DNA of 64,000 nucleotides from Ascaris suum (Eukaryota > Nematoda > Chromadorea > Rhabditida > Ascarididae). The DNA lies in the NCBI GenBank assembly GCA_013433145.1, contig CM024172.1:10316053-10380052 (forward strand), read 5' to 3'. Below the pieces are notes generated by a model. That model was given only the letters and a program-made list of their open reading frames with translations. It did not search any database and had not been told where the DNA came from. Below, in pieces: positions 20,053 through 33,626 of the stretch. Positions within the stretch are counted from its first letter, which is position 1; each line of letters begins with the position of its first letter. The translations under genes and the position numbers were made by a program.

Positions 20053-20484
20053 ACAACTCCGCTATGAAATGGCGTTAGATTGGTGAAAGCATAAATTGGC
20101 ATTTTTCTATGGTGGCCATTCGTTCGATTGAAACCGTTCAACTATGATGCAATCAGACGGCCAAAGAAAACAACTTTTAAACGTTGAGTGGGGATTGAAA
20201 AATTATTTTCACCCTGAGATTTGATAATATAGGTGTGGTTGGATTTTCCAGGAAATATGATACGCATTTTTGAATTTTCTCATATTTGAGAACAAAAATT
20301 TACGTTGAGAAAAAATCATCTCAACTCATCGCTCATTTATGCGATAGGTACACTTTCGTTCTGCACTCGAAAATTTCCCACAGCTAGCACATATTCTATA
20401 AAGCAGTGATTTACGAGAAGAAACGTTAGTGAAAGGTGAAGTAGACCGTTACTTCGCGCGGAAATTGCTGCATTTTTCAGTCAT

Positions 20485-20871
20485 ATGACAAGGCTATGCT
20501 ACTCGAATTTTACGGGAACAATCAGTGCCAAATTTAAATCACCACCGTGCAATAGTGATTTACTCCTTGCGGGATATTCAGAATCCCGAACATCATTCAA
20601 AGAATTTCTTGCGAGGACGGCACCAATCTACGCTACAATTTCTTGTCGTTTTTTGAACTTTAACAAAGAATTCAATAATGCAGGTGGAAGAAATCTGGAA
20701 ATGACAGCCGATGACCTTGAGCACTTCGATATTTCAATGGTAAACCATTTCTTGCGTTTGTATATCAGTATCTCAGAATGCCGTAATTTCAAAATGAGAG
20801 GTAGTTTATTCCCTAATAATCATTGCTGTTGCAATGCTGTTTCTGCTTATCAATATGACATTTTAGGCTAA
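20485..20871 (+). CDS. 128-codon open frame, unknown
   Basis: Longest open frame of the 14-43 kb region. It is ATG-started and stops at TAG. The product begins MTRLCYSNFTGTIS and includes EMTADDLEHFDISMVNHF. No domain recognised and no clear splice or poly(A) context. Frames of this length are rare by chance in DNA of this composition, but not impossible in a 64 kb window. Confidence 0.2.
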   Translation: MTRLCYSNFTGTISAKFKSPPCNSDLLLAGYSESRTSFKEFLARTAPIYATISCRFLNFNKEFNNAGGRNLEMTADDLEHFDISMVNHFLRLYISISECRNFKMRGSLFPNNHCCCNAVSAYQYDILG

Positions 20872-22341
20872 CAAGTTCAACAGCCTCAGCATCTAAATAA
20901 CATGTCTTTCCAATATGGCTGCCAATCCAACAAATAACATGCCATGGTAATAGTCGGAGTAAATTTGTGCAAACATGATTATCTCATATCTCCCGCTTCC
21001 ATCGTCCAAAAACTATGGCGACCGATCGCAGCTTAAAACTGCAACATTAAGCTGATGACCGCTTATCGCATATATGAGTTATATCGATACTGACGAAGGC
21101 AACTAGAGGTTGACGGTGGCATAAGCTTAGTAGGTGAGTTTGCTAGTGGATAAAGAGGACGGAGGAAAGCGAGCGTTGTTGCAAACAGCACTGCGCGGAT
21201 GACTTATGGGGGAGAGTGACCTTACGGCAAGACAGGGGTGCGATATTGCTAAGAGTAGGAGGATGTGAATTGCATAACCTTAGGTAATGGAGAATGAAAT
21301 TTTCGGCCAAGAACAAGCAAATTTTCTGCATGGGGAAGAGAGACTGAATTCGTATAGGATAGGAAGGAAATTTGCTGTGGCTGTAAATGGAGTAATTTTA
21401 TGGAATGTGATGGTGGCATGTCACCTCCTCCTCCCTCTCCCCACTTAATACTTCACCCCTCACTTTCCTTCCCTTCTAACTCATCTGCATTTGCTTACCT
21501 TTGGTAAGTGTAGTTATGCTGGCTGCACTCCAATTCCTTACATTGGCTACAGAAAATTTGCTCAGTGCTGTGGGCACACAATCAATAAGATTTGTGCTGC
21601 TTTACACCATCGGCGTGAATCAGCTTAGATCTTCCCGTGCAATCTTTACGTGAACTCATGCAAATGTATAAACTTTTTTACTGCTTTCGTTATTGGGCTC
21701 GATCAGAAAAACGTCAAACGCTGCGATTATCATGTTCAGCATATGGCAAACGATCAACAGCCACCGAATCAAACTCTCATATGAAAAAAATTAGCATGAG
21801 AATATTTCGTAAAATCTGTCCTAATATATGCGACGCTTCATCACCATATCGCTACTACATCAATTATTAATTTCTCTCACCTTTCCTGACCCTTTCAATG
21901 CGTCTTTAATTATCAATGCCTAACAGAGTTTCATGGGAGTTTTTTTTTCGGCTATTTTTTTGAGTTTTTCATTATGTTGCCGATTGCAGGTTTGATTTCT
22001 TTTTGCAATGTCCAGTTTAAAACAGAAATCAGAATAACATATTTCCGCCAAAACTGTATTTCTGCTGCCTATAGCATAGAAATGGAAGACCCTCCAAACA
22101 TTAAAAAAAAAGTGGCACGAAGCAAAATGTAACAGCGCCAGAAAATAACAGATAAGAAGAATACCAACATATTTTCTCAGCCATCTAAACAAAGATGCGT
22201 TTTTGTCTCTTGCGGCTGTTATGATCTTCGTTCACTAAGCCCTGTGCGTAATATCGCATCATTCACTCCCCTCATCATCCTGTCACTTGCTTCCAGTACA
22301 AGGTGTTCTAGTGAAAGAGCTTATTCTATTCCTCCTTGAAA

Positions 22342-22579
22342 CTAATTGGCTTCTCTCTGGAAGAATCCAAATGACAACGCAGGTGATATAGCTTTATTGA
22401 CATTCGACTTCCACTTTCTTGCAGGGAGTGAGCACATCCACAGCAAAATCCCACATTTCTCCAGCCTTCTGTTTTCCCGAGTAGCCATGTCTGCCTCATC
22501 TGAAGGCCTATAGAGGAGGCGCCGTTTATCATTGCAAGGAACAAACACAGAAGCATGCTTTCCAGTACCACATCCTAGA
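22342..22579 (-). CDS. Possible last exon, unknown protein
   Basis: The - strand is open from 22725 to 22342. The part after an acceptor-like GGAATTTCAG (exon from 22579) looks most coding: LGCGTGKHASVFVPCNDKRR, then PSDEADMATRENRRLEKCG, ending in FFQREAN and a stop. A second - strand frame (22571-22326) overlaps it. No known domain is recognised and upstream exons were not found. Confidence 0.3.
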
Positions 22580-25408
22580 CTGAAATTCCACTGCAATCGG
22601 ATGCCCTCACAAATTATCTGACGAATCCCAAATTTATCCGCGTTGGTTCTAATAGAATCTTTCCACCTATCAGCGGATTCCACTGAACGGTTTTGGAAAC
22701 CAGACTGAATAATTGTTTTTCTCAACCATTTTATTCGATCGTGCTATTGCTTGCTACTCTCTCACAGACAAGGAAGCAAATAAAGCACTTATTCCATCCT
22801 CGCAGTTCCGTCACAACATCGAATGTTTTCAATTCTCTAAACAAAGTTCGACTATACCGTTTCTACTTCACCTTCTGCAGTGACAGTTGAATATTATAGT
22901 ATGCCCTATTCAAATGCACAAAGTGAGCAATAGTATTGGCTTGCTCTGCTGGCTGCTGTAATTTCAGAGCCATGTTATCGAACTCTCACTTGAGCTGTGC
23001 ACCAATAAGCGCCATTTACCTGGTCTAAATGCAATTCCTAAATCATTAATGAGCAGAGTCGTCACCGCTTTAAAACTTGCCAGCAAGTGCATAATATTCA
23101 GCAAATGCCACATTCCTGCTTCTGCACTAGTGTTCGAATTTCACCATCATCCTCCGCACAGGTCCCCTCCATGGACCCCTAAGATATCTGAGAAATTTTG
23201 GACAGCAAAAGTAATAAGAGAAGCGATGCTTCACCGCTATTTCAGTAACAGCAGTTAGCGGAAATTTCGCGAACACTTGCTGTCAATTCATGGCGAATTC
23301 TTATATTCCTATGATTTACGTTGCTAGACCCGAAATTTCGAAAATTATAAACGACTATTCCACCTCCTCGGCACACAAAGTTTCATAAATTATGCAACAA
23401 TAGAGTTTATCGACTAAGGTAATATATCACACTTCACAGTCAGGAAAATTTCTCTGAGGGTGCTATATCATGCCTCAATACACCTAAAAATTAATAACCT
23501 GTACTCATTTACCAGGTATTTCGGCTCACTGCACAGGTTACCTGAATGACAAAAGAACAATCAAAAGCGAGAAAATAGTAAATCAAACACAGCTGTCATA
23601 CTGCATGCATATCATCATATCATCCGTCTTACCGTCGTTCATATGCACGCGTATGGAGAACGACTTCTTTCGTTTAGACTGAAACTGTTAGCAGAGGGCA
23701 AAGATTGATGACAGATTGTGAATCATCAGACTGTTGAAGCGGTTTGAAAGTGATAAAAACATCGGAATGGCGAAAATTAATCGGAAGAAATGTTAGCATT
23801 TCAATGCTTTCGGTTCTTCGCACGTAATTATGTTGCCACTGCGATGAATCGCATGGAACTTGAACTTAACTAGCTTGTAATCAAATCATAATCAGTGCGT
23901 AGAAAAATTTGTTGCTGATTAACACATAATGAAAAAACAAATTCCAACTGAAGTGTGCAATTCAATAAGCGAAAACATATTATCCACAACCGCTTGCTTG
24001 TGCATGCTATTATTTTCAATTCAAATGTCTATTCAATCGTCAATAATTTACTGATATAGTGCTAATTGATAGACTTTATGAATAAAATATTTCTTAAGTG
24101 AAAATTCAATAATAATTACACTTACAAAACTATATTATATTGCTTAGAGATGTTGAACATCTCGGCAGCAATTAAATTAACTATATCTCCAAAACTGAAA
24201 TCCTTATGATTGCCTTTGCAAGCATCGGCATCAAGTTCTCACCTCCAGCTTTGTATAACCTGAAGAAGAAATTTGACCTGCCCTACTACAATTACTCCTG
24301 CGGCAAGAATGTCTTTGCCATGCGCTAAATAACTTCGCAAAAAAAAGCGTATAGCTAAACTTATGCAGTATTTGTTTGCGTTTTTTGGACTTTATTTCAA
24401 GCAAGAATGCAAACATTATAGATTCTGCAAGAAGATGAGCAGTGGATTGGTGATTGATTATATTTCAGTGAACTACACAAATGTGATTGAGATTATAATT
24501 AAGAACACGCAATAAAAAATTTCGTCTCTGGAGGGATTGGAAAGAAGCGCATTCCTTTTTATCATAAAACAATATCCATTCATATTCTCGCTTCATCTTC
24601 TATATTTGAACTCTTAATTGTGTCATTGAAGAAGTTCTTAGAGAGGAATGATTAATGGCCGAATAGCAAAGCTTAAGTCATTTGTTTCTCACATTAGCCC
24701 TTTACCTCTCATTAAGTGCAAAATCTCCTAAGTTCGCTTCAAAATATTCAACTCCACAGGCTTCCGCTTCACTCCCTCTTCTTCCTATTCATAATTGTTG
24801 TTCCCTCATTCATCAACGTTCCTTTCAAATATACTAGCCTATGCGAGCGATTTTTATTCAGTCAAAATTCGTTGAGAAACGATGCATACATTGAACAACA
24901 GTTGCAATATTTAATAGAAAGAGTGATTTTATAAAAATTCGACGATGCAATAGTTTTTGTTTCGACATTGGCGCTGCGTTCGCTCATCTTTTATACAATA
25001 AAATTAAATGATTTAATGAATAAGCAAGAAAGAAACTGTTTAAAAAAAGCTGCAAAACTGAGCGATACAAAAGGTGAACAATACGATATCACTCCAATAC
25101 GAAGCATTTATTTGTTTTACCTATCACAGTAAACAAAGTTATAAATTTTATAGCTTTATGTTATGTGGAATTCTTATGAACGATTTCTCATGATCTAGAG
25201 GAAATTTTATGAATAGAGAGGATTATTTTTTTTCTATTGCATTTTTTCTTTTTTTAGAATTGGGTTCCATATAGGGTTCTAATCATAAAAAGAAGGTGAT
25301 GCATTTCTGAGATCTCTGGGCACTTTTTACATCAGAAAAGCCCGTGAAACAACGATGTAAACTAAAACAAGCAATAATGTAAAACAAAACTGACTCAAAC
25401 GCCTTATT

Positions 25409-26714
25409 TCATGTGAGCCATTCAAAGAGCTCTTCTCGATATGATTGATATTCGGCGGTAGAAAGTAACCATTCACCAGTTAACTTATACGCATTATTGA
25501 ATCGGGCAACACCAATATGCACTGAGTTCTTTGTAGCATACCATATTAGTGGTTCATACAGAAATTCTCGTTCTTTTTTTCTTCTCGAAACTGAACAATT
25601 TTTTATGTGTAAATGAAGCGAACAAAAATATATCCACACCGTAAAGTACGGTTAGATAAGAGAGCGATTGCAGAAATGAATCGTTTCTCTTTTTTTTAAT
25701 GCATCCAGTGAACTGCTTCAGCTTAGCAGTACGAAAAACGTCCTAATGCAGCGCCATCAGTAAATGTAACGCATAAAAGCAAACAACAAAGCATATTAAT
25801 GCAGTAAACAATTTTCCGTCTTCCATTCTTTTTAATAGACAAAAAGATACACTGCAAAAACTACATTTTCTTTTTTAGGCTTAGCAAATGCCAGAGATTT
25901 GCCGCTTGATCGGGTACTTCTTAGCATTTCAGCATTTTAGTTTGATGGATTTTTTTTTGTTCCTCATCTACACTTTAGGCAAAGAGACATTATTACAGCA
26001 TCGATTTCTTCATAAAATTCTTTTGCAACTTAGAATAATTAATAAATTCCATCAAATCCGTCCGATGAAGTACTCAAAGTGGAATTGCTCTGCTCAAAAA
26101 AAAAAAAAGAATTGTCGGTTCTATTTGATGCATTGAACTCTTAGTTGCAGTCGATTCCTCAGATATCCACATAAAATTAAAACTGCAGCTGAAAAATGCT
26201 TATTCATCTCATAGCTGTTTCCGATGATATATTTGATGTGCAACGCAAACGTCTCGAATAGAACCGTAAAGATTTCAGGCCTTACTGTTTACTCTTTCAT
26301 GAATTCTGCTCTTTTCTATGGCTTCCTTATCTCCTTTTTAATGATGCAACTACTCAATGAGGTCCGAAAGCGTTTCACTGCTAATAAGTTACGCGCAGTA
26401 TATCTTGATCTTTGTTAAGCCGAATATATCACCAGAATCAAAATCTTTGACTTCAAATCACCGGAATACCGCAAGCTCAAATGCAATTTAATTTTCTATT
26501 TCAGGATAATCTTTGATGCGTCGCCCTGCACAGCTCTTAACGGGATCGCTGAACATGAACAGATTTCATAAAAACTCACACCGCAAATAATATTTTGAAT
26601 ACCTTTCAATATTAATCTTGCCTTTTTTTGTATAATTTCTACGAAGAAATCGTAGAAGATAATATTGAACGTTTCATGAAAAGAATAAATTGCTCTCATC
26701 CCCGTCGATCTCAT
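25409..26714 (-). CDS. Possible two-exon small gene, about 97 aa
   Basis: The exon at 25409-25590 follows TTGTTCAG and ends in a stop. It reads REFLYEPLIWYATKNSVHIG, then VARFNNAYKLTGEWLL, then EELFEWLT, and has a strongly protein-like composition. It starts with two bases of a split codon. Upstream, 26603-26714 is open from an ATG (MRSTGMRAIYSFHETF, then VEIIQKKARLILK). It ends at AAAG|GTATTC in the matching phase, so the two join without a frame break. The intron would be about 1.0 kb. No family recognised. The second exon is more convincing than the first. Confidence 0.35.
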
Positions 26715-27880
26715 AATTCAAATATTCTCTACTTATGTCGTTATCATTTCGCGATCTTTGTTTTATGTTTCTTTTTTTCTTTCTGACTTTATGCGTTCAT
26801 TCTATGAAGCGGTCATCAAGCACACATCCGCGCCATTATCGTTTCCTTTATCAGTTATGTGTTCTGTGCTTGTTCGATATTCTATGTATTTCTATTCCAT
26901 CACACGCTATTCTATGTATTCCTTTTATGCTTCTAAGGGATCATAGTTTGTAATTTCCCTTAGATGGGATAGCGAAGAAATAAATTGACAAAAAAATAAC
27001 TGTTAGAAGGTAATCACTCGAGAAAATTTCCGTTTATAATTATCACTAATAAAAGAATTACTGAAATCTAATAGTGGTAGCCATTAACAAGGAATTTTGC
27101 AACAAGAATTTCTTGAAGTTCTTAGCATGCCACGCATTTTCTGCAAATATAGAAGAAGTGTATGAATGGTTTCGTCATATCTGTGCATGTATTTCTATTC
27201 GGAAATTTCAACTAAATAAGCGCGTTTCTATTAAGCACGATTTCATTTCTATAGTTTCATTTCTTCCTATGAATTGAACCACTTTGATATGCTGTTGCAA
27301 GATATGCAAGAGAAAATTTGCTCGACATCCATTCTGTCGAGCCAAAAGCAATCCTACTCTATTACGAATTCGTTGAATCATTTAGCAGCAAAGGGTACAT
27401 ACAGGTCGGCACACACCGATGATTTCCCGGCATCGCTTTTCGAGGATTGACAAGACTAATCCGCCTATTCGTTGGTCGGTGCTGCGAGATCTCGTGCTCC
27501 CATCCTGGCTAGTTCTGCATTAACTGTGCGCTAATTTTGACTTCCTATATTTGTTGAAATGGACAATGACAGTTTCAGAGCTTGAATTAAACGACAGACT
27601 TGTTTTACGTGAATGCCTCTGATCGAATGGTATTCTTCAGGTTCTGTCAGAGCTAAAAAATGGCTTCGTCCGAGTCGTTCTGTTTAATCCCTGATTTATA
27701 AAACGCTATTAAACCACTTTTAGCCTGGATAGTCTGTCATAATATGAGCAAAAATGTAACTTCTCCACTTCGGGTCTTCAGGTACACGTATTGGTGATGG
27801 GCGCAGTTGTGTAGATTGGAAGAGATAAAGTATAATGTTCGTTCGCACTCCCTCGATGCTCGTCAAGCAGTCCTAATTAC

Positions 27881-27991
27881 ATTAGATTGCAATGCAATTC
27901 CAGTGTCCAAATCGCCAAATTCGCTGAGAGCGCCAGTGCGTTCAACAGCACGCGTTACAGCCTCATGAAGGACTCCTGCTGCAGCTTGCAT
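27881..27991 (-). CDS. Possible exon, unknown protein
   Basis: An ATG-started - strand frame: MQAAAGVLHEAVTRAVERTG, then ALSEFGDLDTGIALQSN. It ends at a plausible donor (AAT|GTAATT) in phase 0, or stops five codons later. An adjacent - strand frame up to 28170 is also open. The + strand has a 94-codon open frame over the same bases, so the strand is not certain. Not assigned to a family. Confidence 0.25.
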
Positions 27992-28445
27992 ATTTGCGTT
28001 ATGACAGCAACATCATTAAGAAAGTTTTGCGACAATAACTTTCGATATTCACTCAAAAAAATTGTTCCTTTCGAAAGTTTCTCACTTCCAGAGATGATCA
28101 GCGTGTATGAGAGCGCTTCATTATTCACCAGTATGCTTTTTGATATTTTGATAGCTGTAAATAGAGCATGAAATCGGAACTTCTGACCAGTAAGGAAAAA
28201 TTGCTATTGGCATCTCCTGGTTCCACCTACTTATTGACTAACTACGACAAAGCAAATCAGCCACAGTCAGCACTTGTATTTTTAACACCTCTGAAACAAA
28301 AAAAAAGCAAGGAAACCTACTGAAATTCTATTTGTTATAGTCCTGCTTGTCGAAAATTCGAACATTCACCGTAGAGATTGGCTACAGTTGTGGGTCAGTA
28401 TATCAACTAGTTATTTATATAATTAAAATGAGTAGACGACATATT

Positions 28446-28502
28446 GAAAAAATTCGAGAATTTAGCCAAGTTTAAGGAAAAAATTCGAGCTTTTAAGCAA
28501 GT
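28446..28502 (+). repeat. 31-bp imperfect tandem repeat, two copies
   Basis: Each copy begins GAAAAAATTCGAG (28446 and 28477) and ends AAGT, with a few substitutions in between. Confidence 0.8.
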
Positions 28503-30454
28503 ATAACTGGCTTATTATCAGCGATTTGTTGCTAAAATGTTTCATATCACTTCGAGATTTTATATTAGAACGTCACATTACTCCGTCTCAATGATGACGC
28601 CATACGAATGCTTAGCTATCTTGCCGAAACAATCAACTTGTCCGTTACGCTTTCTTCACTGAATCCTATTAATGTTTACTGTTGCTCTAACTCGAAGAAA
28701 TCGTTCTATTCTTAAGGAGATTAGCTATAGTCAACATTCATTATTTGATTCTTCTCTTGGCTTAATTTTTTATGAATATCAGCATTAAGCAACTGGCCAC
28801 AGATTGCTTAGTGTTCCACTACATACTTTTGATGAGATGCACAAACCGACTAAAGATTCGTAATTATAAATGCTCATAAATAAGACATATTTATATGCGT
28901 TAACACTTTGGCAAGTTATGTACTAAAGAACTGCAGCGTTACGCACATGTAATTATGCAGAGAACTTATACAAAAGTAGCAATTTAATTCGAAGCTAACT
29001 GAGCTCAGCTTCGATACGATTGCAATAGAATGGCATAGCGCTTTGTATTTATCGATATAAATTTTACTCCTAGTTGGAAAGGAAAAAAAAACGACAAGAT
29101 TTTACTATAGCGTTCAGGTTCAGCTTGAAAATCTGATATCAGTAAAAAGGAAAAACATCTTTTGGCCGTGTCTTTACTCATTATTGCCACTATTGTAGGA
29201 TGTTTTCAAGGCTTAAGGATAATATGAATTGCGCAATACGAAAAAATGACACCTCTTCATATTTGTACATAACGAACAAGCGAAATCGCCTTTTTTTATG
29301 CTGCATATGTTTGATTCTGCAGCGTTCACATGGTGCATGAATTTGAACCTAATTCTTCTCTTCTCAGTAACAACCTTAAACGTTCAAGTTTTGTGATCAT
29401 CTAAAAATTGGAGATTTTTATTAATCTCGCTATCGCGTTTTCACTAGAGCTTTCCATGAAAAAAAAATCCCTTCGATGATGCCACTTTTCGTAAACGTCT
29501 TTTATTTGTGCACAGACTGCGATTTTTGTAGGGAGTATTTTCTGCCCTCATCTCAACAAATCTAATGCTGTGCTATTCCTTTTTTTCTAAGAATCCTCCT
29601 TTTTTTTTTAAAGAAACGCTATTCAATTCGTGTTGGTGAAAGTTTGCTAGAGAAAGTATTTCACGCCTTCGCGATTTATTTGAAATTTGTTAAACAGAAC
29701 TTGCTTCCTCCTATGCACTTCATCCACATTAATCGATCCCACAACCTCTAAATCCCTCGTGGCGGCATCAACTTTTTTCTCCATCGTGCATTCTCGCAAA
29801 TCTGCTAAAAAATTCTGAAGATCATAAATAATGTTGCAATGAAGTGACGGTTAAGTAAGGACACATCGTCTTAAAAGATAAGTGAGCAAGCGCTTGCACT
29901 TGGAGAACTACATATTGTTGGATTTTTTCAAGAGATGCCCGCAAATTTCAAAAGTGCTGAAGATTTTCTTGCATTTAATGCAAGAGTATGCATTTGCCGA
30001 CGAATGCGCCATAATAAATGCGCTCCGACAAATACGCTCGATTTTGTACAAATGCGGCTAATAAGTATTTAAATATTTACGTTGTTGGTGTTTCTTCTTT
30101 CTTTAGTATTGATGATTTTCACATTTTTCCTAAGCAAATTTAATTAGCGATGCGATGAACGTGATCGAAAAGTTTTTGTTTCGAATGAAATCTTAGGGGC
30201 TCTTATATGTTTTCAAGCGATAGCTTCTTATATTTGTAATTATTTACACCGGCAAATTCTGCTATTAGCCCATTCTCGGACTGTTGTCGTTGTTGTTATT
30301 GCGCAACTAATACAAGATGTATCTAGCAATGTGTCGTCGTCGCTAGTTTTGGGATCGGCTACTGCTGCGATATAAATTTGCTGCCCGGCTCTGCTCAATA
30401 TAGCAGCCTTAGCCAGCTTTTTGATATTTTCGGGAACTGTTATGATGGGAACTA

Positions 30455-30675
30455 ACTGATCGTTCCTTTCTTCCTTTTCAGCTTCCCTTCTTCCACGCCT
30501 TCTTTCGTCGCTCTATCGTCTTTAGCCCTCCAGTATTCTCGCCACCGTCTTGCGCCACGCCCTATCGCCTCCATCAGCCTCTACTCAGTCAATTACTCAT
30601 TCTGTACCCTGTAATTCCTTTCCTTTTTTCATCATCTCTCCTCCTCCACTACGCTCCTTTCTTCTCTCTCCTTTC
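30455..30675 (+). other. Pyrimidine-rich stretch
   Basis: About 220 bases dominated by C and T on the + strand and richer in G+C than the flanks. One + frame is open for roughly 75 codons without an ATG, rich in Ser, Pro, Leu and Phe. That is what a pyrimidine bias would give by itself. No gene is called. Confidence 0.4.
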
Positions 30676-30986
30676 CAAAGAATACGTTATCGTACGAAGC
30701 AGCGGTAGATTTTAATTTGCTCTCTTTATTCAGCCGTTGACGATGTCGCTTTGGCTATGAAACGTTGGCCGCAATAGTACTATGCATGCGTTTCGATAAT
30801 CTCTGTTAAATTGCTAACTAAAAACGTTGTGCAACGTTTGCAGAAATAAGTTCGAGTTTACAAATGTTCCACAGTCGCGAATATTTTTTTCGTTTATTGA
30901 CTTACGAATAGAACATAACATCATGATGTGGTGAAATGCGCAACACAGCTGCTTTGACGATATTCGAAATGGAAATCACGACCCAC

Positions 30987-31093
30987 CTTGGCTTCATGAA
31001 GCAGTCTCGATCCAATTGATCGGAAGGTGTTATTATAGACGTGGCATGTTTGGCCTTATAACTTATGTTTCTTCGGGAGAAATCTACAGCCAT
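30987..31093 (-). CDS. Possible first exon, unknown protein
   Basis: An ATG-started - strand frame: MAVDFSRRNISYKAKHATS, then ITPSDQLDRDCFMKP. It reaches a good donor (CCAAG|GTGGGT) in phase 2. The composition is protein-like. No downstream exon with the matching phase was identified, and the + strand is also open here in part. Confidence 0.25.
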
Positions 31094-33544
31094 AATTTAG
31101 TGACGCGTATTATAAACAGTTAAGAAAGATTTAATTCATAATACGCATAACAATGTATCATAAACACATAGTAGACAAACATAAAAGAAAAATAAGAGTA
31201 GAAAACAGAGATTAAAGGGATCTCAGTAAAATGTCACTACGATGCAATTAAAAGTTGCAGAAGAAATATTTAGATAATGTGAAGAGCAATGCAATAATAA
31301 CGATTAAGAAGCAATATGAATATAAATAGTAGGTGTTCAAAGCGATCAAGGTCAGGTGTATTCATATCATTTCTAGGATGATTGTTTGCAAATATTTTTT
31401 TTACTTATTTTGTGTGATGATGAAAAATTGCCGATGTATTTCGTGAGCACCCGCATTCAAATGATATCTTCGGTTCATTAATTATAGGTACAGAATCGTT
31501 GCAAGCAAACATAATCAATTGTTCATATCATTCGTCGAGATGGCCATATATTTCAACCGAATCGATAGGAGTTTTCCAAAATCAGGTCTCTCCAAGTTTA
31601 GGGCCTCGAAGCATAGCGCATTTGAGATATCTAATTGGTATTGACCGTGTATTTGATGTGACGCTACGACCGCACAACTGCTTTCCTTGAATATTACCTA
31701 ACTATAAACTCTAGAACGAAAATCCAATAAATGATTCGCAATTACGTTGAAGAGCTTTGCACTAGGTGAGGTGCGATAAGTTTTGGAATATTACGTTAAT
31801 GGCTAAATTTATTTCAAGGTCATGCATTCATCAGTGTCATTAAAAGACAACTCTATTATCGCAAATTGAAGCATATTCTAACTATCTAGAGTAGTGGTGC
31901 TGCATTTATCAAAGATGAAGTATAGATGCCAAGAGGGCGTCCAATGGGATAGTTTCTATGATTTTCTTGTTGAGTTTCGTCTAAAAATATCTATTCTACA
32001 TTATTCAAGAATATCTTATAGTCGTCTATAAACGAAAGAATGCGAGAATGGCGGCGTAATTTCTATGCCATCAATATAAGTTAGCAATAAGTACCATATA
32101 GCAGTTGGTAATTAGCAGCAGCGAATAACAATTCAAAATTTTTTATTTTGTATTTTAACGTTAGAGAAATAATATTTCTATAACATGTTTATTCTGAAGA
32201 AAACTTTCAACGTTTTATATGCGGTACAGTGAGAAAAGATTTTTGAAATTGGTTAGATCAATTTTCAAAATTTGCATATAAGCAATGACATATATGCAAA
32301 TTGCAAGCCCATATATTTGTACCTCTATTAATCATAAGGTCATCGATGAAGATGTCAGGGAAAAAAACTGAGCTGATGTGCACGATCGTAACATTTTAAA
32401 TCCGAAGCTTAAATTAGTATAATAATTTTACAACGGATTAACCGTAATGATTACTATACGGCAATAATTGTTAGATATTTTCAAGAAGAAGTGGGATAGC
32501 AAAATGCCTCCTTGCAGAAAATAAATATTTCATGCGTCTATAAGCCGTCCTCTGCTATGGGAGATGACGAGATACAATATTACGGAAACGAAATCGTCAA
32601 AAAATAACTACATTGAGGCTTTGATCAAAGTCGTACAAAATGTCGGTTGCAATCTTTTGTCTTCTTTTTATTCCGGATCAATCTCTTATCACTGTCAATG
32701 ATCTCCGATTGGTTGATTTTCCAATCTGAATATTCCTAAAATTTAAGAAAAAATTCATGTTCAAAGATGTTCCCTTTCTGATAAGCCAAGAACTTGGTGC
32801 ATACCATTTTATGCACCTCTATTCTTCCTCATACCACAATTCTAAAATCTTTTATTCCATCAACTTTTTAATTGATATATGCAGTCGCTGATTTTTTTTT
32901 CCTTCTGTGCTAATGTTTAGAAGAGCTCGAATCTTCGCGCATTTCGGAAACAATATCTGCCATTGAACATCAGATACACACCAGCCATGTAATTACTTTC
33001 TTGCTTCAAGCTCCATATGCTTTTAGTGAATATCCATAATCATATGTCAATCCCATACTTATTTATACAGCGGTAAAGTTCTACTATTCCTCTTCCTTAA
33101 CGCATTATTAAATCGTCGAAATTCTGAGTCAGTTGCTTAGGATGCCGATCTTCAAGACCGCCTTCCAGATATGTTTTTGCTTCGGCTATGCTGCAACACA
33201 TTCATTACTTCATTTTTAGCTCTCTTCATTGCATTTTAAATGTGTACTGAGTTCGCACATTTCGCAGTTTTGTTTCATGTGCATCGTTTGCACTATTCAT
33301 TTGCGTTATTCAGTGCAACAATTTCACCTTGCTATGCGCCTGACATTTAATCTCATCAGATAGTGTTAAATTTTCGCAACAAACGGTGAAAATGCTTTTG
33401 CTTTATTTTAACAACAACCTACGTTAATATTGTTGAGTGATTTTTCGATCAGTTTTTTTTGTTTTGCTCTTTTACTGTTGCAATACGCTGACAGAGGATA
33501 GATAAGAAAGCTGGTGGATAAGAAGAAGGAGAGTTTCACTGAAT

Positions 33545-33568
33545 CTTAACAACTTAACAACTTAACAA
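33545..33568 (+). repeat. 8-bp tandem repeat, three copies
   Basis: CTTAACAA is repeated three times exactly, directly abutting the left arm of the inverted repeat. The same octamer recurs inside that arm. Confidence 0.95.
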
Positions 33569-33626
33569 CTTTGTGATCTTAACAACTGAAAATCATACAT
33601 GGTTTTCAGTTGTTAAGATCACAAAG
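33569..33626. repeat. Perfect 24-bp inverted repeat, 10-base loop
   Basis: Arms 33569-33592 and 33603-33626 are exact reverse complements around the loop TCATACATGG. The left arm begins CTTTGTGATCTTAACAAC. It is not inside a recognised gene. It could be a fold-back element or a hairpin RNA, but nothing shows expression. Confidence 0.95.

Noticed and set aside
27400..27540. G+C-richer patch with palindrome CGAGATCTCG, considered as 5S rRNA or another structural RNA
   Set aside because: It does not match 5S rRNA, spliced-leader RNA or tRNA features that I can recognise.
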